Source of the DNA: an uncultured Pseudomonas sp.
GTDB lineage: Bacteria > Pseudomonadota > Gammaproteobacteria > Pseudomonadales > Pseudomonadaceae
Assembly: GCF_943846705.1 (NCBI RefSeq)
Contig: NZ_OX044366.1
Coordinates: 4,030,001 to 4,094,000, forward strand
DNA length: 64,000 nucleotides
Reading direction: 5' to 3'
A model generated the notes under the pieces. The model searched no databases. It had not been told where the DNA came from and saw only the letters and a list, made by a program, of their open reading frames with translations. The position numbers were made by a program, and so were the translations under genes. Below are positions 44,454 to 54,278 of this stretch, piece by piece (the first letter of the stretch is position 1; each line of letters starts with the position of its first letter).

Positions 44454-45671
44454 TTACCCCACCAACTGATTGAGAGACAGAATCGGCAGCAGAATGGCCA
44501 GCACGATCACCAGCACCACCGCCCCCATAAAGACCAGCATAAAGGGCTCGAACAGGCCCACTAACAGTGCCACCTGGGCACTCAGATCGCTTTCCTGATT
44601 ACGCGCCGTACGCGCCAGCATCTGATCCAGCTCACCGGAGCGCTCACCGCTGGCAATCATGTGCAGCATCATCGGAGGAAACTGTCCGCTGGCCTCAAGT
44701 GCGCGGGTCAGGCTGCCGCCTTCACGCACTTTTTGCGCAGCGATGACCACATCCGCACGAATCACTCGATTGGCGATCACCTGCGCACCAATCCCCAGCG
44801 CTTCGACCAAGGGCACACCGCTGCGGGTCAGAATCGCCAGCGTTGAGGCAAAACGTGCGCAGTCGGTTGCACGAATCAAGCGCCGCACCAGCGGAATACG
44901 CAACAGAAAACCATGCCAGCGCGCCTTAACCGCTTCATCCCGCAAGGCCCAGCGCAGGGCGAATACAGCCAGCAGCAGGATAATCACCGCCAGCCAGCCC
45001 CAGCCTTTGACCCAGTCGCTCAACACAATCAGGCCACGGGTCAGCGCCGGCAGGGTTTGCCCGGAGTCGATAAACACCCGCACCACGTCCGGCACCACAT
45101 AACCAAGCAGAAAGCCGACGATCAGCAAGGAGGCACCCATCAGAATCAACGGATAGAGCAGCGCCAGCTGAATTTTTTGCCGCGACTGCTGACGCTGCTC
45201 GGTGTAATCGGCCAGCTGTTCCAACACTGGCCCAAGATGGCCGGCATGCTCGCCCGCCGCCACCGTGGCGCGGTACAGCTCGGGAAACGCAGACGGGAAC
45301 TCTTTTAGGCTGCTGGCCAGGTCGTGCCCCTCCAGCACCCGCGCCCGCACCGCCAGCAACATGCTCTGGATGCGCGGCGAAATGGCCTGCGCCGCCGCCG
45401 CACGCAAGGCCTCTTCAATCGGTAAAGCGGCCTGTACCAAGGTCGCCAACTGGCGCGTAATCAACGCCAGGTCGCGGGCCGACATGCCGCGCGACACACT
45501 GAAATGCGCACCTGCGCCGGCGTTTTCCCGGGTACGGGTGGCTTTAACATCCAAAGGAGCAAGTTGCCGATCACGGAGGATCTGCCTGACCTGGCGAGCG
45601 CTGTCGGCTTCCAGTACACCTTTCTGCTGGCGACCTTTGCCGTCGAGGGCGAGATATTCGAAGGCGGCCAT
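44454..45671 (-). CDS. gspF: Type II secretion inner-membrane protein GspF (XcpS)
   Basis: A 405-residue polytopic platform protein with two homologous cytoplasmic domains and three TM helices (about 170-190, 220-240 and 370-395). Opening MAAFEYLALDGKGRQQKGVLEADSARQ and the ASGERSGELDQMLARTA motif are typical. It sits at the base of the pseudopilus and contacts GspE. Thirteen bases after gspE. Confidence 0.96.
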   Translation of the reverse strand: MAAFEYLALDGKGRQQKGVLEADSARQVRQILRDRQLAPLDVKATRTRENAGAGAHFSVSRGMSARDLALITRQLATLVQAALPIEEALRAAAAQAISPRIQSMLLAVRARVLEGHDLASSLKEFPSAFPELYRATVAAGEHAGHLGPVLEQLADYTEQRQQSRQKIQLALLYPLILMGASLLIVGFLLGYVVPDVVRVFIDSGQTLPALTRGLIVLSDWVKGWGWLAVIILLLAVFALRWALRDEAVKARWHGFLLRIPLVRRLIRATDCARFASTLAILTRSGVPLVEALGIGAQVIANRVIRADVVIAAQKVREGGSLTRALEASGQFPPMMLHMIASGERSGELDQMLARTARNQESDLSAQVALLVGLFEPFMLVFMGAVVLVIVLAILLPILSLNQLVG

Positions 45672-45684
45672 TATTCTTCCCCGC

Positions 45685-47172
45685 TCATTCTTCGCGCGTT
45701 ACGCGCAGCACTTCCGCGACCGTGGTCACGCCTTCCAATACCTTGCGCCGACCATCCTCACGAATGCTCGGACCCAGGCTGCGGGCGTGGCGGGTCATCT
45801 CCTGCTCGGAAGCGGCGTTATGAATCAGCGTACGCAGGTGGTCATCAAACACCACCAACTCATAGATACCGGTACGCCCGCGATAGCCCTGCTGATGGCA
45901 CTCGGCACAACCGCGCGAGTGATACAGGGTCGGCGCACATTCGGCAGCGACGCCAAGCAGCGCGCACTCGGCCTCATCAGCCTGGTAAGCCTGCTTGCAG
46001 TGCGGGCAAAGCACCCGCACCAGACGCTGGGCCAATACACCCAACAACGATGACGACAACAGGAATGGCTCGATACCCATGTCCACCAGGCGGGTAATCG
46101 CGCCAATCGCACTGTTGGTGTGCAGGGTCGACAGCACCAAGTGACCGGTCAACGAGGCCTGTACGGCGATTTCGGCGGTTTCCTTGTCGCGAATTTCACC
46201 GACCATCACCACGTCCGGATCCTGGCGCAAGATGGCGCGCAGGCCACGGGCAAAGGTCATGTCGACCTTGGTGTTGACCTGGGTCTGGCCGATGCCTTCA
46301 AGGTGGTATTCGATCGGATCTTCGACAGTCAGAATATTGCGCGTGCGGTCATTCAAACTGACCAGGCTGGCGTACAGCGTGGTGGTCTTACCCGAGCCGG
46401 TGGGACCGGTGACCAGCAGAATACCGTGGGGTTTACGCACGGTGGCCTCCATCAGGTCACGGTCGCGCGCGCTCATGCCCAGATGCTGCAGATTCAGGCG
46501 TCCAGCCTGCTTATCGAGCAAACGCAGCACCACCCGCTCGCCATTGGCCGAAGGCAAAGTGGACACCCGCACATCCACCTCACGGCCGCCGACTTTCAGG
46601 GAAATCCGCCCATCCTGCGGGATGCGTTTCTCGGCGATATCCAAGCGCGCCATCACCTTTATCCGTGACACCAGCAAGGCCGCCAATTCACGCTTGGGTT
46701 CAAGCACTTCACGCAGGATGCCGTCCACCCGGAAACGCACGACAAGGCGTTTCTCAAAGGTTTCCAGGTGGATATCCGAAGCATTTTCCTTGATCGCTTC
46801 GCCGAGGATGGCGTTGATCAAGCGGATAATCGGCGCGTTGTCTTCTTGCTCTAGCAGATCCTCGGTTTCTGGAACCTGTTCGGCAAGGGTAGCTAAATCG
46901 AGGCTACCGCCAATATCCTCGGCCAGCTGCATGGATGCCGAGTCATGCTGATAAACCTTGGCCAGCACCCGCTCAAAGGCTTCCAGCGAAACGGCTTGCA
47001 ACTGCATCTGCGCACCAGCGAAACGCTGGGCTTCGGCCAACGCAACCAAGTCGGCACCCGGGCGACAGGCGAGGCTCGGCACACCATCAGCCATCAACAG
47101 CACCACACCATGTCGCTTGGCAAAGCTGAATGGCAAACGCTTTGAGGGCACTTCTATTAGCAGCGCATTCAT
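45685..47172 (-). CDS. gspE: Type II secretion ATPase GspE (XcpR)
   Basis: A 495-residue hexameric ATPase that powers pseudopilus assembly. Walker A GPTGSGKT is at 256-263, followed by an Asp box (ILTVEDPIEYHLEGIGQTQV), the Walker B region (ILRQDPDVVMVGEIRDKETAEIA) and a His box (LTGHLVLSTLHTNSA). The zinc-binding loop has CPHC and CAEC. The open frame extends 45 codons further 5', but ATG 47172 (MNALLIEVPSKRLPFSFAKR) fits family length and N-terminus. First gene of the leftward operon, divergent from gspC. Confidence 0.96.
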   Translation of the reverse strand: MNALLIEVPSKRLPFSFAKRHGVVLLMADGVPSLACRPGADLVALAEAQRFAGAQMQLQAVSLEAFERVLAKVYQHDSASMQLAEDIGGSLDLATLAEQVPETEDLLEQEDNAPIIRLINAILGEAIKENASDIHLETFEKRLVVRFRVDGILREVLEPKRELAALLVSRIKVMARLDIAEKRIPQDGRISLKVGGREVDVRVSTLPSANGERVVLRLLDKQAGRLNLQHLGMSARDRDLMEATVRKPHGILLVTGPTGSGKTTTLYASLVSLNDRTRNILTVEDPIEYHLEGIGQTQVNTKVDMTFARGLRAILRQDPDVVMVGEIRDKETAEIAVQASLTGHLVLSTLHTNSAIGAITRLVDMGIEPFLLSSSLLGVLAQRLVRVLCPHCKQAYQADEAECALLGVAAECAPTLYHSRGCAECHQQGYRGRTGIYELVVFDDHLRTLIHNAASEQEMTRHARSLGPSIREDGRRKVLEGVTTVAEVLRVTREE

Positions 47173-47417
47173 TGATAACAGGCCTTTGCACAGCAACCCT
47201 AGCTTGCACCGAAGCCCGCTAAGCGCAGGACAGGAGGCCAGGAATCTGTGAATTAATTGTTGTAAGTAGCCGGAAATAACATGAAAACAATGCGCTATCT
47301 TTAGCACATTGAGCCAATCGACACACTACCCCAGGCGGGGGCTGCCAAATGCCTGACAAATGTCTATGATCAGCGCGCAAGCCACGCCACATAATAATAA
47401 ATCCCGGAGTGACGCCC
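47173..47417. other. Divergent xcp promoter region (gspE / gspC)
   Basis: A 245-base AT-richer spacer between the two type II secretion operons. It must carry both promoters; candidate AT-rich elements such as TATGAT (47364) and ATAATAATAAAT (47391-47402) are visible, but no -35/-10 pair is convincing by eye and I could not identify a lux-type box. Confidence 0.5.
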
Positions 47418-48062
47418 TTGCCCTTTTCGGCCCCCCAACGCTGGTTACAGCGCCACGCCGCCACTTTGCTGGGGCTCGCGCTGGTAACCGCCATGAGCGT
47501 TAGCCTGGCCTGGCAAAGCGCCGACTGGTGGCGCTTGTTACGTGCGCCAGTGCCAGCAAGTTACAACAGCAAAAACGCACTACCGATTGCGGCGCAAAAC
47601 CCCGAAATCGATCAACTGTTCGGCAACAGCAACGTGGCCAGTGACAGCCCCGCCCCCAACACCAATTTGCGTCTCACCCTACTCGGCAGCTTTGTGCATG
47701 CCGACCCGCAACGCTCCAGCGCGATCATCCGCAGCGAAGGCAGCAGCGCTCAGCGCTACGGCATCAACAGTGAGGTCAGCAGCGGCGTGCGCCTGCACTC
47801 GGTGGCCGCCGATCACGTCGAGCTGATACGCAATGGCCGCCGCGAGAGGCTTAGTTTCCCCCTGCACAGTTCGGCCGCCGGCAACCTGCAAAGCCACACC
47901 CAAGACGTCATGGCCGACCCGGTTGATCAGCTCAGCGAGCTGCAATCCGCTGACCTCAGCCAGCTACGCGAGCGTATGGAAGCGCTGCGCCAGCAGATGC
48001 AGGACTCCGGCAGCCTGCCCGACACTGTCGATCCCACCGAACAGCCCACGGAAAACAACTGA
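47418..48062 (+). CDS. gspC: Type II secretion protein GspC (XcpP), probable TTG start
   Basis: An inner-membrane protein of about 214 residues that connects the platform to the secretin. One TM helix (HAATLLGLALVTAMSVSLAW), a Pro-rich linker and the homology region domain (LTLLGSFVHADPQRSSAIIRSEG), then a short C-terminal coiled coil (QLSELQSADLSQLRERMEALRQQMQ) instead of the PDZ domain of enteric GspC, as in XcpP. The GTG at 47409 overlaps the only good ribosome site (CCCGGAG), so the in-frame TTG at 47418, eight bases after it, is preferred; this is a judgement. Followed four bases later by gspD. Confidence 0.86.
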   Translation: MPFSAPQRWLQRHAATLLGLALVTAMSVSLAWQSADWWRLLRAPVPASYNSKNALPIAAQNPEIDQLFGNSNVASDSPAPNTNLRLTLLGSFVHADPQRSSAIIRSEGSSAQRYGINSEVSSGVRLHSVAADHVELIRNGRRERLSFPLHSSAAGNLQSHTQDVMADPVDQLSELQSADLSQLRERMEALRQQMQDSGSLPDTVDPTEQPTENN

Positions 48063-48066
48063 CACG

Positions 48067-50016
48067 ATGACCCCGACTCTCTCACGCCTCACCTTCGCTT
48101 TGCTGGCCGCCGGCCTGGTTTGCAGCCCGCTGCCACTGAGCGCCGCCGTTACAGCCGTCACGCCAAGCGCCAGCCAGCAGGAAGAAAGCTGGACCATCAA
48201 CCTTAAGGGCGCCGATATCCGCGAGTTTATCGATCAGGTGGCGCAGATCAGCGGGCAAACCTTTGTCGTCGACCCGCGGGTAAAAGGCCAGGTCAACGTG
48301 GTGTCCAACAGCCCGTTGACACTGACGGAGGTCTATCAGCTGTTTCTCTCAGTAATGGCCACGCATGGCTTCAGCGTGATCACTCAGGGCGACCAGGCAC
48401 GCATCGTGCCCAACGCCGAGGCCAAAGCGGACGCAGATGCCGGACGCAATGCCCCCGATCGTCTGGAAACTCGCCTAATCCAAGTCCAGCACGGTTCGGC
48501 GACCGAGCTGATCCCGCTGATCCGCCCCCTGGTGCCGCAATACGGCCATTTGGCCGCGATCAGCAGCGCCAACGCGATCATCATCAGCGACCGCACGGCG
48601 AATATCGAACGCATTGAAGACCTGCTGCGCCAACTCGACCAGAAAGGCCAGCATGACTACAGCGTGTTCAACCTGCAGCATGCCTGGGTCATGGACACCG
48701 CTGAAGTGCTGCGCAGCGCCGTGGATCGCGGCCAGACCAAGGGGGCGTCTGGCACCCAGGTGATCGCCGACGGCCGCACCAACCGCCTGATCCTGCTCGG
48801 CCCACCTGGCGCGCGCGCCAAGCTGATGGCGTTGGCGCAATCGCTGGACAGCCCAACCAGCCGCTCGGCCAATACCCGCGTCATCCGCCTGCGCCATGGC
48901 GATGCCAAGAGCCTGGCGGAAACCCTGGGAGAAATTTCTGAAAAGCTCAAACCGGAAGCCGGCGGAGAAGCCGGCGGTAAACCGCAAACCGTGCTGATCC
49001 GCGCCGATGAAAGCCTTAACGCTCTGGTCCTGCTGGCCGAGCCGGATGTGGTGGCCACCCTGGAAGACATCGTGCGCCAACTGGATGTACCGCGCGCGCA
49101 AGTGATGGTCGAAGCAGCGATTGTCGAAGTCTCTGGTGATATCAGCGACGCGCTCGGCGTGCAGTGGGCCGTGGATGCCCGTGGCGGCAGCGGCGGCCTA
49201 GGCGGGACTAACTTCAGCGGCACCGGCCTGTCGGTTGGCCGGGTGTTGCAGGCCATTCAGGACAACAAGAGCGGCACCGACAACAACACCCTGAGCAACC
49301 TGCCGGACGGCGCGATCATCGGTTTGGGTACCGACAGCTTCGGCGTACTGGTCACCGCGCTATCGGCCAACAGCAAGAGTAACCTGCTGTCGACGCCAAG
49401 CCTGCTGACCCTGGATCACCAAAAAGCGGAAATTCTGGTCGGGCAGAACGTGCCCTTCCAGACCGGCTCATTTACCACCAGCGCGTCGGGTGCCGACAAC
49501 CCCTTCACCACCATCGAGCGTCAGGACATCGGCGTGACCCTGAAAGTCACCCCACACATCAATGATGGTGCAAGTCTGCGCCTGGAAGTCGAACAGGAAA
49601 TCTCCTCCATCGCGCCCACGAGCCAGGGGGTCAATGCCGTCGACCTGATCACCAATAAGCGCTCGATCAAAAGCACCATCCTTGCCGAAAATGGTCAGGT
49701 CATTGTGCTCGGCGGGTTGATTCAGGATGACGTCACCCAGGCCGACTCCAAGGTGCCGCTGCTGGGTGATATTCCGTTGCTCGGCCGACTGTTCCGCTCG
49801 AGCAAGGAAACCCGGATCAAACGCAACCTGATGGTGTTTCTGCGCCCCACCGTGATTCGTGATGCCGCCGGCATGGCCGCGCTGTCCGGAAAGAAATACA
49901 GCGATATCCGCGTGCTCGGTGATACCCGTGAGGACTACCGCCCTGGCGTGCTGCCACGTGATGCGGTGCAGCTGTTTGACAAGGCTGAAGCAGCGGCCAT
50001 CGATCTGCGCGAATAA
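48067..50016 (+). CDS. gspD: Type II secretion outer-membrane secretin GspD (XcpQ)
   Basis: A 649-residue secretin forming the outer-membrane pore. Signal peptide (MTPTLSRLTFALLAAGLVCSPLPLSA), N0-N3 periplasmic domains (about 35-350; NLKGADIREFIDQVAQISGQTFVVDPRVKGQVNVV is N0), and a C-terminal barrel with SLLTLDHQKAEILVGQNVPF and VPLLGDIPLLGRLFRS motifs, ending in an S-domain-like tail. ATG 48067 is chosen because it gives the signal peptide directly after gspC; the longer open frame overlaps gspC in another frame. No pilotin gene adjoins. Confidence 0.97.
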   Translation: MTPTLSRLTFALLAAGLVCSPLPLSAAVTAVTPSASQQEESWTINLKGADIREFIDQVAQISGQTFVVDPRVKGQVNVVSNSPLTLTEVYQLFLSVMATHGFSVITQGDQARIVPNAEAKADADAGRNAPDRLETRLIQVQHGSATELIPLIRPLVPQYGHLAAISSANAIIISDRTANIERIEDLLRQLDQKGQHDYSVFNLQHAWVMDTAEVLRSAVDRGQTKGASGTQVIADGRTNRLILLGPPGARAKLMALAQSLDSPTSRSANTRVIRLRHGDAKSLAETLGEISEKLKPEAGGEAGGKPQTVLIRADESLNALVLLAEPDVVATLEDIVRQLDVPRAQVMVEAAIVEVSGDISDALGVQWAVDARGGSGGLGGTNFSGTGLSVGRVLQAIQDNKSGTDNNTLSNLPDGAIIGLGTDSFGVLVTALSANSKSNLLSTPSLLTLDHQKAEILVGQNVPFQTGSFTTSASGADNPFTTIERQDIGVTLKVTPHINDGASLRLEVEQEISSIAPTSQGVNAVDLITNKRSIKSTILAENGQVIVLGGLIQDDVTQADSKVPLLGDIPLLGRLFRSSKETRIKRNLMVFLRPTVIRDAAGMAALSGKKYSDIRVLGDTREDYRPGVLPRDAVQLFDKAEAAAIDLRE

Positions 50017-50030
50017 CCCCTGCGCACAAC

Positions 50031-50062
50031 AAAAAGCCGCTGCAGACTTTGCCTGCAGCGGC
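50031..50062 (-). terminator. Terminator between metZ and gspD
   Basis: GCCGCTGCAG and CTGCAGCGGC form a ten-pair stem around a seven-base loop; only the leftward strand has a T5 tract after it, so it mainly ends the metZ transcript, although the hairpin could also slow read-through from gspD. Confidence 0.85.
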
Positions 50063-50157
50063 CGTGTGGAGTGGCGTAGCGTTGTCAGCAGCCCCCAGCA
50101 ACGCTGATAACCCTCCAGCGCGCGCCATCGCCTAATTCGGCACGGGCGGCTAGGTGT

Positions 50158-51369
50158 CTAGAGCGCCGCCAAACCGCGGGCCAAGTCAGCCTGCAAGTCA
50201 GCCAAATCTTCGAGGCCGACCGCGACGCGGATCAGGTTGTCGCGAATACCCGCGTTGGCCCGCTCAGCTGGACTTAGACGACCATGGGAAGTGGTCGCCG
50301 GATGCGCGATGGTGGTCTTGGTATCACCAAGGTTGGTGGTGATGGAAATCACCCGCGTGGCATCGATAAACCGCCACGCCGCTTCTTTACCGCCCTTGAC
50401 CTCAAAACTGACCACTGCCCCGAAGGCACTCTGCTGCCGCTTGGCCAACTCATGTTGCGGATGACTGGTCAGGCCGGCGTAATGCACCCGCTCAATGCCC
50501 GACTGTTGCTGCAACCACTGCGCCAAGTGCAGCGCGCTGGCGCAATGGGCCTGCATACGGATACGTAGCGTTTCCAAGCCCTTGAGGAAGATCCAGGCGT
50601 TGAACGGGCTGAGCGTCGGCCCGGCGGTACGCAGAAAACCGACCGCTTCAGTCATCAGCTTGCTGCTGCCGGCCAACACACCGCCCATGCTGCGACCTTG
50701 GCCGTCGATGTACTTGGTGGCCGAGTGCATGACGATATCAGCACCGAGCTTGAGCGGTTGCTGCAACGCCGGCGTACAGAAGCAGTTATCCACCGCCAGC
50801 AATGCACCTTTGCCATGGGCAATATCGGCCAGCGCAGCAATATCCACCAGCTCAGCCAACGGGTTGGACGGCGACTCGACAAACAACAGTTTGGTGTTGA
50901 GCTTGCAGGCAGCGGCCCAAGCATCGAGATCCGCCAGCGGCACATAATCGACCTGCACACCAAAGCGCTTGAGGTATTTCTCGAACAGGCTAATGGTCGA
51001 GCCGAACACGCTGCGCGATACCAGCACATGATCACCGGCGCTGCACAGGCTCATGACCATGGCCAAAATCGCCGACATACCCGACGAAGTGGCCACCGCC
51101 TGCTCAGCACCTTCCAGCGCCGCGATGCGCTCTTCAAACGCCCGTACCGTCGGATTGGTGTAGCGCGAATAGACGTTACCCGGCACTTCACCGGCAAACC
51201 GCGCAGCGGCATCGGCGGCGGTACGGAAGACATAGCTGGAGGTTGGATAGATCGCCTCGCTGTGCTCACCTTCCGGCGAGCGGTGTTGCCCGGCACGCAC
51301 CGCTAGGGTGTCGAAACCCACACCTTCAAGATCGCTGTCCAGACGCCCAGCCTGCCATTCAATCGTCAT
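50158..51369 (-). CDS. metZ: O-succinylhomoserine sulfhydrylase
   Basis: MetZ makes homocysteine directly from O-succinylhomoserine and sulfide, the direct-sulfhydrylation route of pseudomonads. The 403-residue fold-type I PLP enzyme has the Schiff-base lysine in MHSATKYIDGQGR and the Cys/Met-metabolism signature around it, plus YPTSSYVFRTAADAAARF and RYTNPTVRAFEERIA near the N-terminus. Of two near starts, ATG 51369 (MTIEWQ) has AGGGG at six bases and is used rather than 51375. It lies 44 bases downstream of purF on the same strand. Confidence 0.95.
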   Translation of the reverse strand: MTIEWQAGRLDSDLEGVGFDTLAVRAGQHRSPEGEHSEAIYPTSSYVFRTAADAAARFAGEVPGNVYSRYTNPTVRAFEERIAALEGAEQAVATSSGMSAILAMVMSLCSAGDHVLVSRSVFGSTISLFEKYLKRFGVQVDYVPLADLDAWAAACKLNTKLLFVESPSNPLAELVDIAALADIAHGKGALLAVDNCFCTPALQQPLKLGADIVMHSATKYIDGQGRSMGGVLAGSSKLMTEAVGFLRTAGPTLSPFNAWIFLKGLETLRIRMQAHCASALHLAQWLQQQSGIERVHYAGLTSHPQHELAKRQQSAFGAVVSFEVKGGKEAAWRFIDATRVISITTNLGDTKTTIAHPATTSHGRLSPAERANAGIRDNLIRVAVGLEDLADLQADLARGLAAL

Positions 51370-51413
51370 TACCATCCCCTAGCCAGCCCGCCAGCGCAGG
51401 CTGCACAGCGTAA

Positions 51414-52922
51414 TTAGTCGTTGTACAGGCCGATAACCGCGCTAACCGCCTGGCTCTTGGCCTTCGACATGTCGTTGCGGGCCTGCTCGATCTTGTTCAG
51501 GTAGGCCTCGTCAACATCGCCCGTGACATATTTGCCATCAAACACCGCGCAGTCGAAGCTCTCGATCTTGATCTTCTTGCTGCCACTGACCGCTTCGATC
51601 AGGTCCGGCAGGTCTTGGTAGACCAGCCAATCGGCACCGATCAGCTCGCAGACTTCTTCGGTGGTACGATTGTGCGCAATCAGCTCGTGGGCGCTGGGCA
51701 TGTCGATGCCATACACGTTCGGGTAGCGCACCGCCGGTGCGGCTGAACAGAAATAGACATTCTTCGCGCCGGCTTCGCGAGCCATCTGGATGATTTGCTT
51801 GCAGGTGGTGCCGCGGACAATGGAGTCATCGACCAGCATCACGTTTTTGCCGCGGAACTCCAGCTCGATGGCATTAAGCTTCTGCCGCACGGATTTCTTG
51901 CGTGCAGCCTGACCCGGCATGATGAAGGTGCGACCGATATAGCGGTTCTTCACAAAACCTTCGCGGAACTTCACACCCAGGTGGTTGGCCAACTCTAGCG
52001 CAGCGGTACGGCTGGTATCCGGAATAGGGATCACCACATCGATGTCATGTTCCGGGCGCTCGCGCAAAATCTTCTCGGCAAGTTTCTCGCCCATGCGCAG
52101 ACGCGCCTTGTACACGGAAATACCATCCATGATCGAATCCGGGCGCGCCAGATAGACATGCTCGAAGATGCACGGCGCGTACTGCGGGTTGCTCGCACAC
52201 TGACGGGTGTGGAGGCTGCCGTCTTCGGTGATGTAGACCGCCTCGCCCGGCGCGAGGTCGCGTATCAGGGTGAAGCCCAGCACATCCAGTGAGACACTTT
52301 CCGAGGCGATCATGTATTCCACGCCTTCATCGGTGTGGCGCTGACCGAAGACGATCGGGCGGATACCGTGAGGATCGCGGAAACCGACAATACCGTAGCC
52401 AGTGATCATCGCCACCACGGCGTAACCGCCCACGCAGCGCTCGTGCACGTCAGTCACGGCAGCGAACACGTCTTCCTCGGTAGGCTGCAACTTGCCGCGC
52501 TGGGCCAGTTCGTGAGCGAACACGTTGAGCAGCACTTCCGAATCGGAATTGGTGTTTACGTGGCGCAGGTCAGATTCGTAAATCTCCTTGGCCAGCTGCT
52601 CGACATTGGTCAGGTTGCCGTTGTGCGCCAGGGTGATGCCGTAGGGCGAGTTGACATAGAACGGCTGCGCCTCAGCCGAGCTGGAACTGCCCGCTGTCGG
52701 GTAGCGCACATGGCCGATGCCCATATGGCCGACCAAGCGCTGCATGTGGCGCTGCTGAAACACGTCACGGACCAGGCCGTTGTCCTTGCGCAGGAACAGA
52801 CGGCCCTCATGACTGGTGACAATACCGGCAGCATCCTGGCCGCGGTGCTGGAGGACGGTCAGCCCGTCATACAGCGCCTGATTGACGTTCGATTTACCGA
52901 CGATACCGACAATGCCGCACAT
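51414..52922 (-). CDS. purF: Amidophosphoribosyltransferase
   Basis: PurF catalyses the first committed step of purine synthesis, glutamine plus PRPP to phosphoribosylamine. The 502-residue enzyme begins MCGIVGIVG, with Cys2 as the glutaminase nucleophile after Met removal, and has the PRPP-binding motif VMLVDDSIVRGTT in the C-terminal half. The longer frame (three residues upstream) is excluded because the catalytic Cys must be N-terminal. Downstream of cvpA, the usual arrangement. Confidence 0.97.
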   Translation of the reverse strand: MCGIVGIVGKSNVNQALYDGLTVLQHRGQDAAGIVTSHEGRLFLRKDNGLVRDVFQQRHMQRLVGHMGIGHVRYPTAGSSSSAEAQPFYVNSPYGITLAHNGNLTNVEQLAKEIYESDLRHVNTNSDSEVLLNVFAHELAQRGKLQPTEEDVFAAVTDVHERCVGGYAVVAMITGYGIVGFRDPHGIRPIVFGQRHTDEGVEYMIASESVSLDVLGFTLIRDLAPGEAVYITEDGSLHTRQCASNPQYAPCIFEHVYLARPDSIMDGISVYKARLRMGEKLAEKILRERPEHDIDVVIPIPDTSRTAALELANHLGVKFREGFVKNRYIGRTFIMPGQAARKKSVRQKLNAIELEFRGKNVMLVDDSIVRGTTCKQIIQMAREAGAKNVYFCSAAPAVRYPNVYGIDMPSAHELIAHNRTTEEVCELIGADWLVYQDLPDLIEAVSGSKKIKIESFDCAVFDGKYVTGDVDEAYLNKIEQARNDMSKAKSQAVSAVIGLYND

Positions 52923-52966
52923 GTGACCCAACCTCTACGCTATGAAACAGGATAATTTCGAATGCA

Positions 52967-53521
52967 CTACGGCAGCTTCGGCTGCAGCAGTGCCTCTTTA
53001 AACGGTAACTCCACCGGCGTGCTCACGCCGCTGGCCAGCCACTGACTGGACAGACCTAGAATCAGATTTTTCGACCAATCGGCAACCATCAAGAAATGCG
53101 GCAGAAGCGCTGACTCCTGCCACCAGCTGTCTTGTTGAACCGGAGCCAGGCTGATCAAGCCAACCAGGACCACCACCAACAAGCCGCCGCGCGCCGCGCC
53201 GAAGACCATGCCGAGAAAACGATCAGTGCCCGACAGCCCGGTAACGCGGATCAATTCACCTATCAGGTAATTGATCAACGCGCCGACCAGCAGCGTGACG
53301 ACGAACAGAATGGCGCAACCTGCAATGACCCGCGCAGAGGGTGTCTCGATAAAGCCCGCCAAGTGCTGCGACAGTGCGCCGCCAAACATCCAGGCGACCA
53401 CGCCAGCAATGATCCAGGTGAGCAGCGACAGCGCTTCTTTGACGAAGCCTCGGCTCAGACTGATCAGACTTGAAACGACGACAACGGCGATGATCGCCCA
53501 ATCGACCCAGGTGAATGCCAC
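52967..53521 (-). CDS. cvpA: CvpA family membrane protein, GTG start
   Basis: A 184-residue inner-membrane protein with four hydrophobic helices (about 4-22, 30-48, 65-85 and 105-125), named from colicin V production; the general role is unclear, perhaps in envelope stress tolerance. The GTG at 53521 gives the expected MAFTWVDWAIIAVVVV start, while the longer frame begins at a TTG (53536) with an atypical extension; no clear ribosome site precedes either. Adjacent to purF, as in enterics where cvpA-purF is PurR-regulated. Confidence 0.86.
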   Translation of the reverse strand: MAFTWVDWAIIAVVVVSSLISLSRGFVKEALSLLTWIIAGVVAWMFGGALSQHLAGFIETPSARVIAGCAILFVVTLLVGALINYLIGELIRVTGLSGTDRFLGMVFGAARGGLLVVVLVGLISLAPVQQDSWWQESALLPHFLMVADWSKNLILGLSSQWLASGVSTPVELPFKEALLQPKLP

Positions 53522-53669
53522 GATGCAGGTTACCAACGAGAAAGGCGCTGCATTTTAGCAGAGCAGCCGTGCGGGGAGTAAGCAAAGGATTCGCCAACTG
53601 CCGAAATGCCCAGCCAGCCTCTCGACAGGCCCGGCACCTAGGCTAGGTGAAAACCACTAAACCAGTGGA

Positions 53670-54278
53670 TCAGTTCGCCTCAGGCTGAAAGCGCACCACA
53701 AAGCCATTGAGCTTGTGCTGACGATTAAGCTGATCACGGAGGCGATCCGCCTCGGCGCGCTCGATCAATGGCCCAACGAACACCCGATTCATACCATCAA
53801 ACGTACGGATATAGGCGTTATAACCCTGACTGCGCAGGGTTTTCTGCAGCTTTTGCGCGCCATCACCACTGGACAAGCTCGCCAGCTGCACCGACCAGCT
53901 GATCGGCAGGCTGTTAGCATCCAGCTTGCTGGTCGCTGCTTGAGGTGGCACGGCTGCAGGTTTAGGCGCTGCAACTGGCGGCGCAGGCACAACAGGAGTA
54001 GCCGGCGACTCAACCACCGGCGCATCGACTGGCTCCAAGCTCTGCGCTGCGTCAGCACCAATCGGCTCATCCGGCAATAATTGCGGCTGCGGCACGATCA
54101 CCGGCTGCAATTCGACCTCAGGGGCCGCCGGGGCCACTGGCATTGCCGGCGCATCAACCTGAACCCGCTGCGATTCATCTTCACGCGACAGCAGCATGGG
54201 CAGGAAAATCACTGCCAGCGCCAGCAAAACCAGCGCACCGACCATGCGCTGCTTCAATCCCTTATCCAGCAAAGCCAT
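53670..54278 (-). CDS. dedD: SPOR-domain protein DedD-like
   Basis: A 202-residue bitopic protein: TM helix near 14-32 (LVLLALAVIFLPMLL), a Pro/Val/Ala-rich linker (about 45-115) and a C-terminal SPOR domain (about 125-200; WSVQLASLSSGDGAQKLQKTLRSQGYNAYI). SPOR domains bind denuded septal peptidoglycan, so it acts in division. ATG 54278 (MALLDKGLKQR) is used; it overlaps folC by 17 bases. A weak stem (CCACT/AGTGG, then TTTT) lies at 53654-53668 just after the stop. Confidence 0.9.
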   Translation of the reverse strand: MALLDKGLKQRMVGALVLLALAVIFLPMLLSREDESQRVQVDAPAMPVAPAAPEVELQPVIVPQPQLLPDEPIGADAAQSLEPVDAPVVESPATPVVPAPPVAAPKPAAVPPQAATSKLDANSLPISWSVQLASLSSGDGAQKLQKTLRSQGYNAYIRTFDGMNRVFVGPLIERAEADRLRDQLNRQHKLNGFVVRFQPEAN

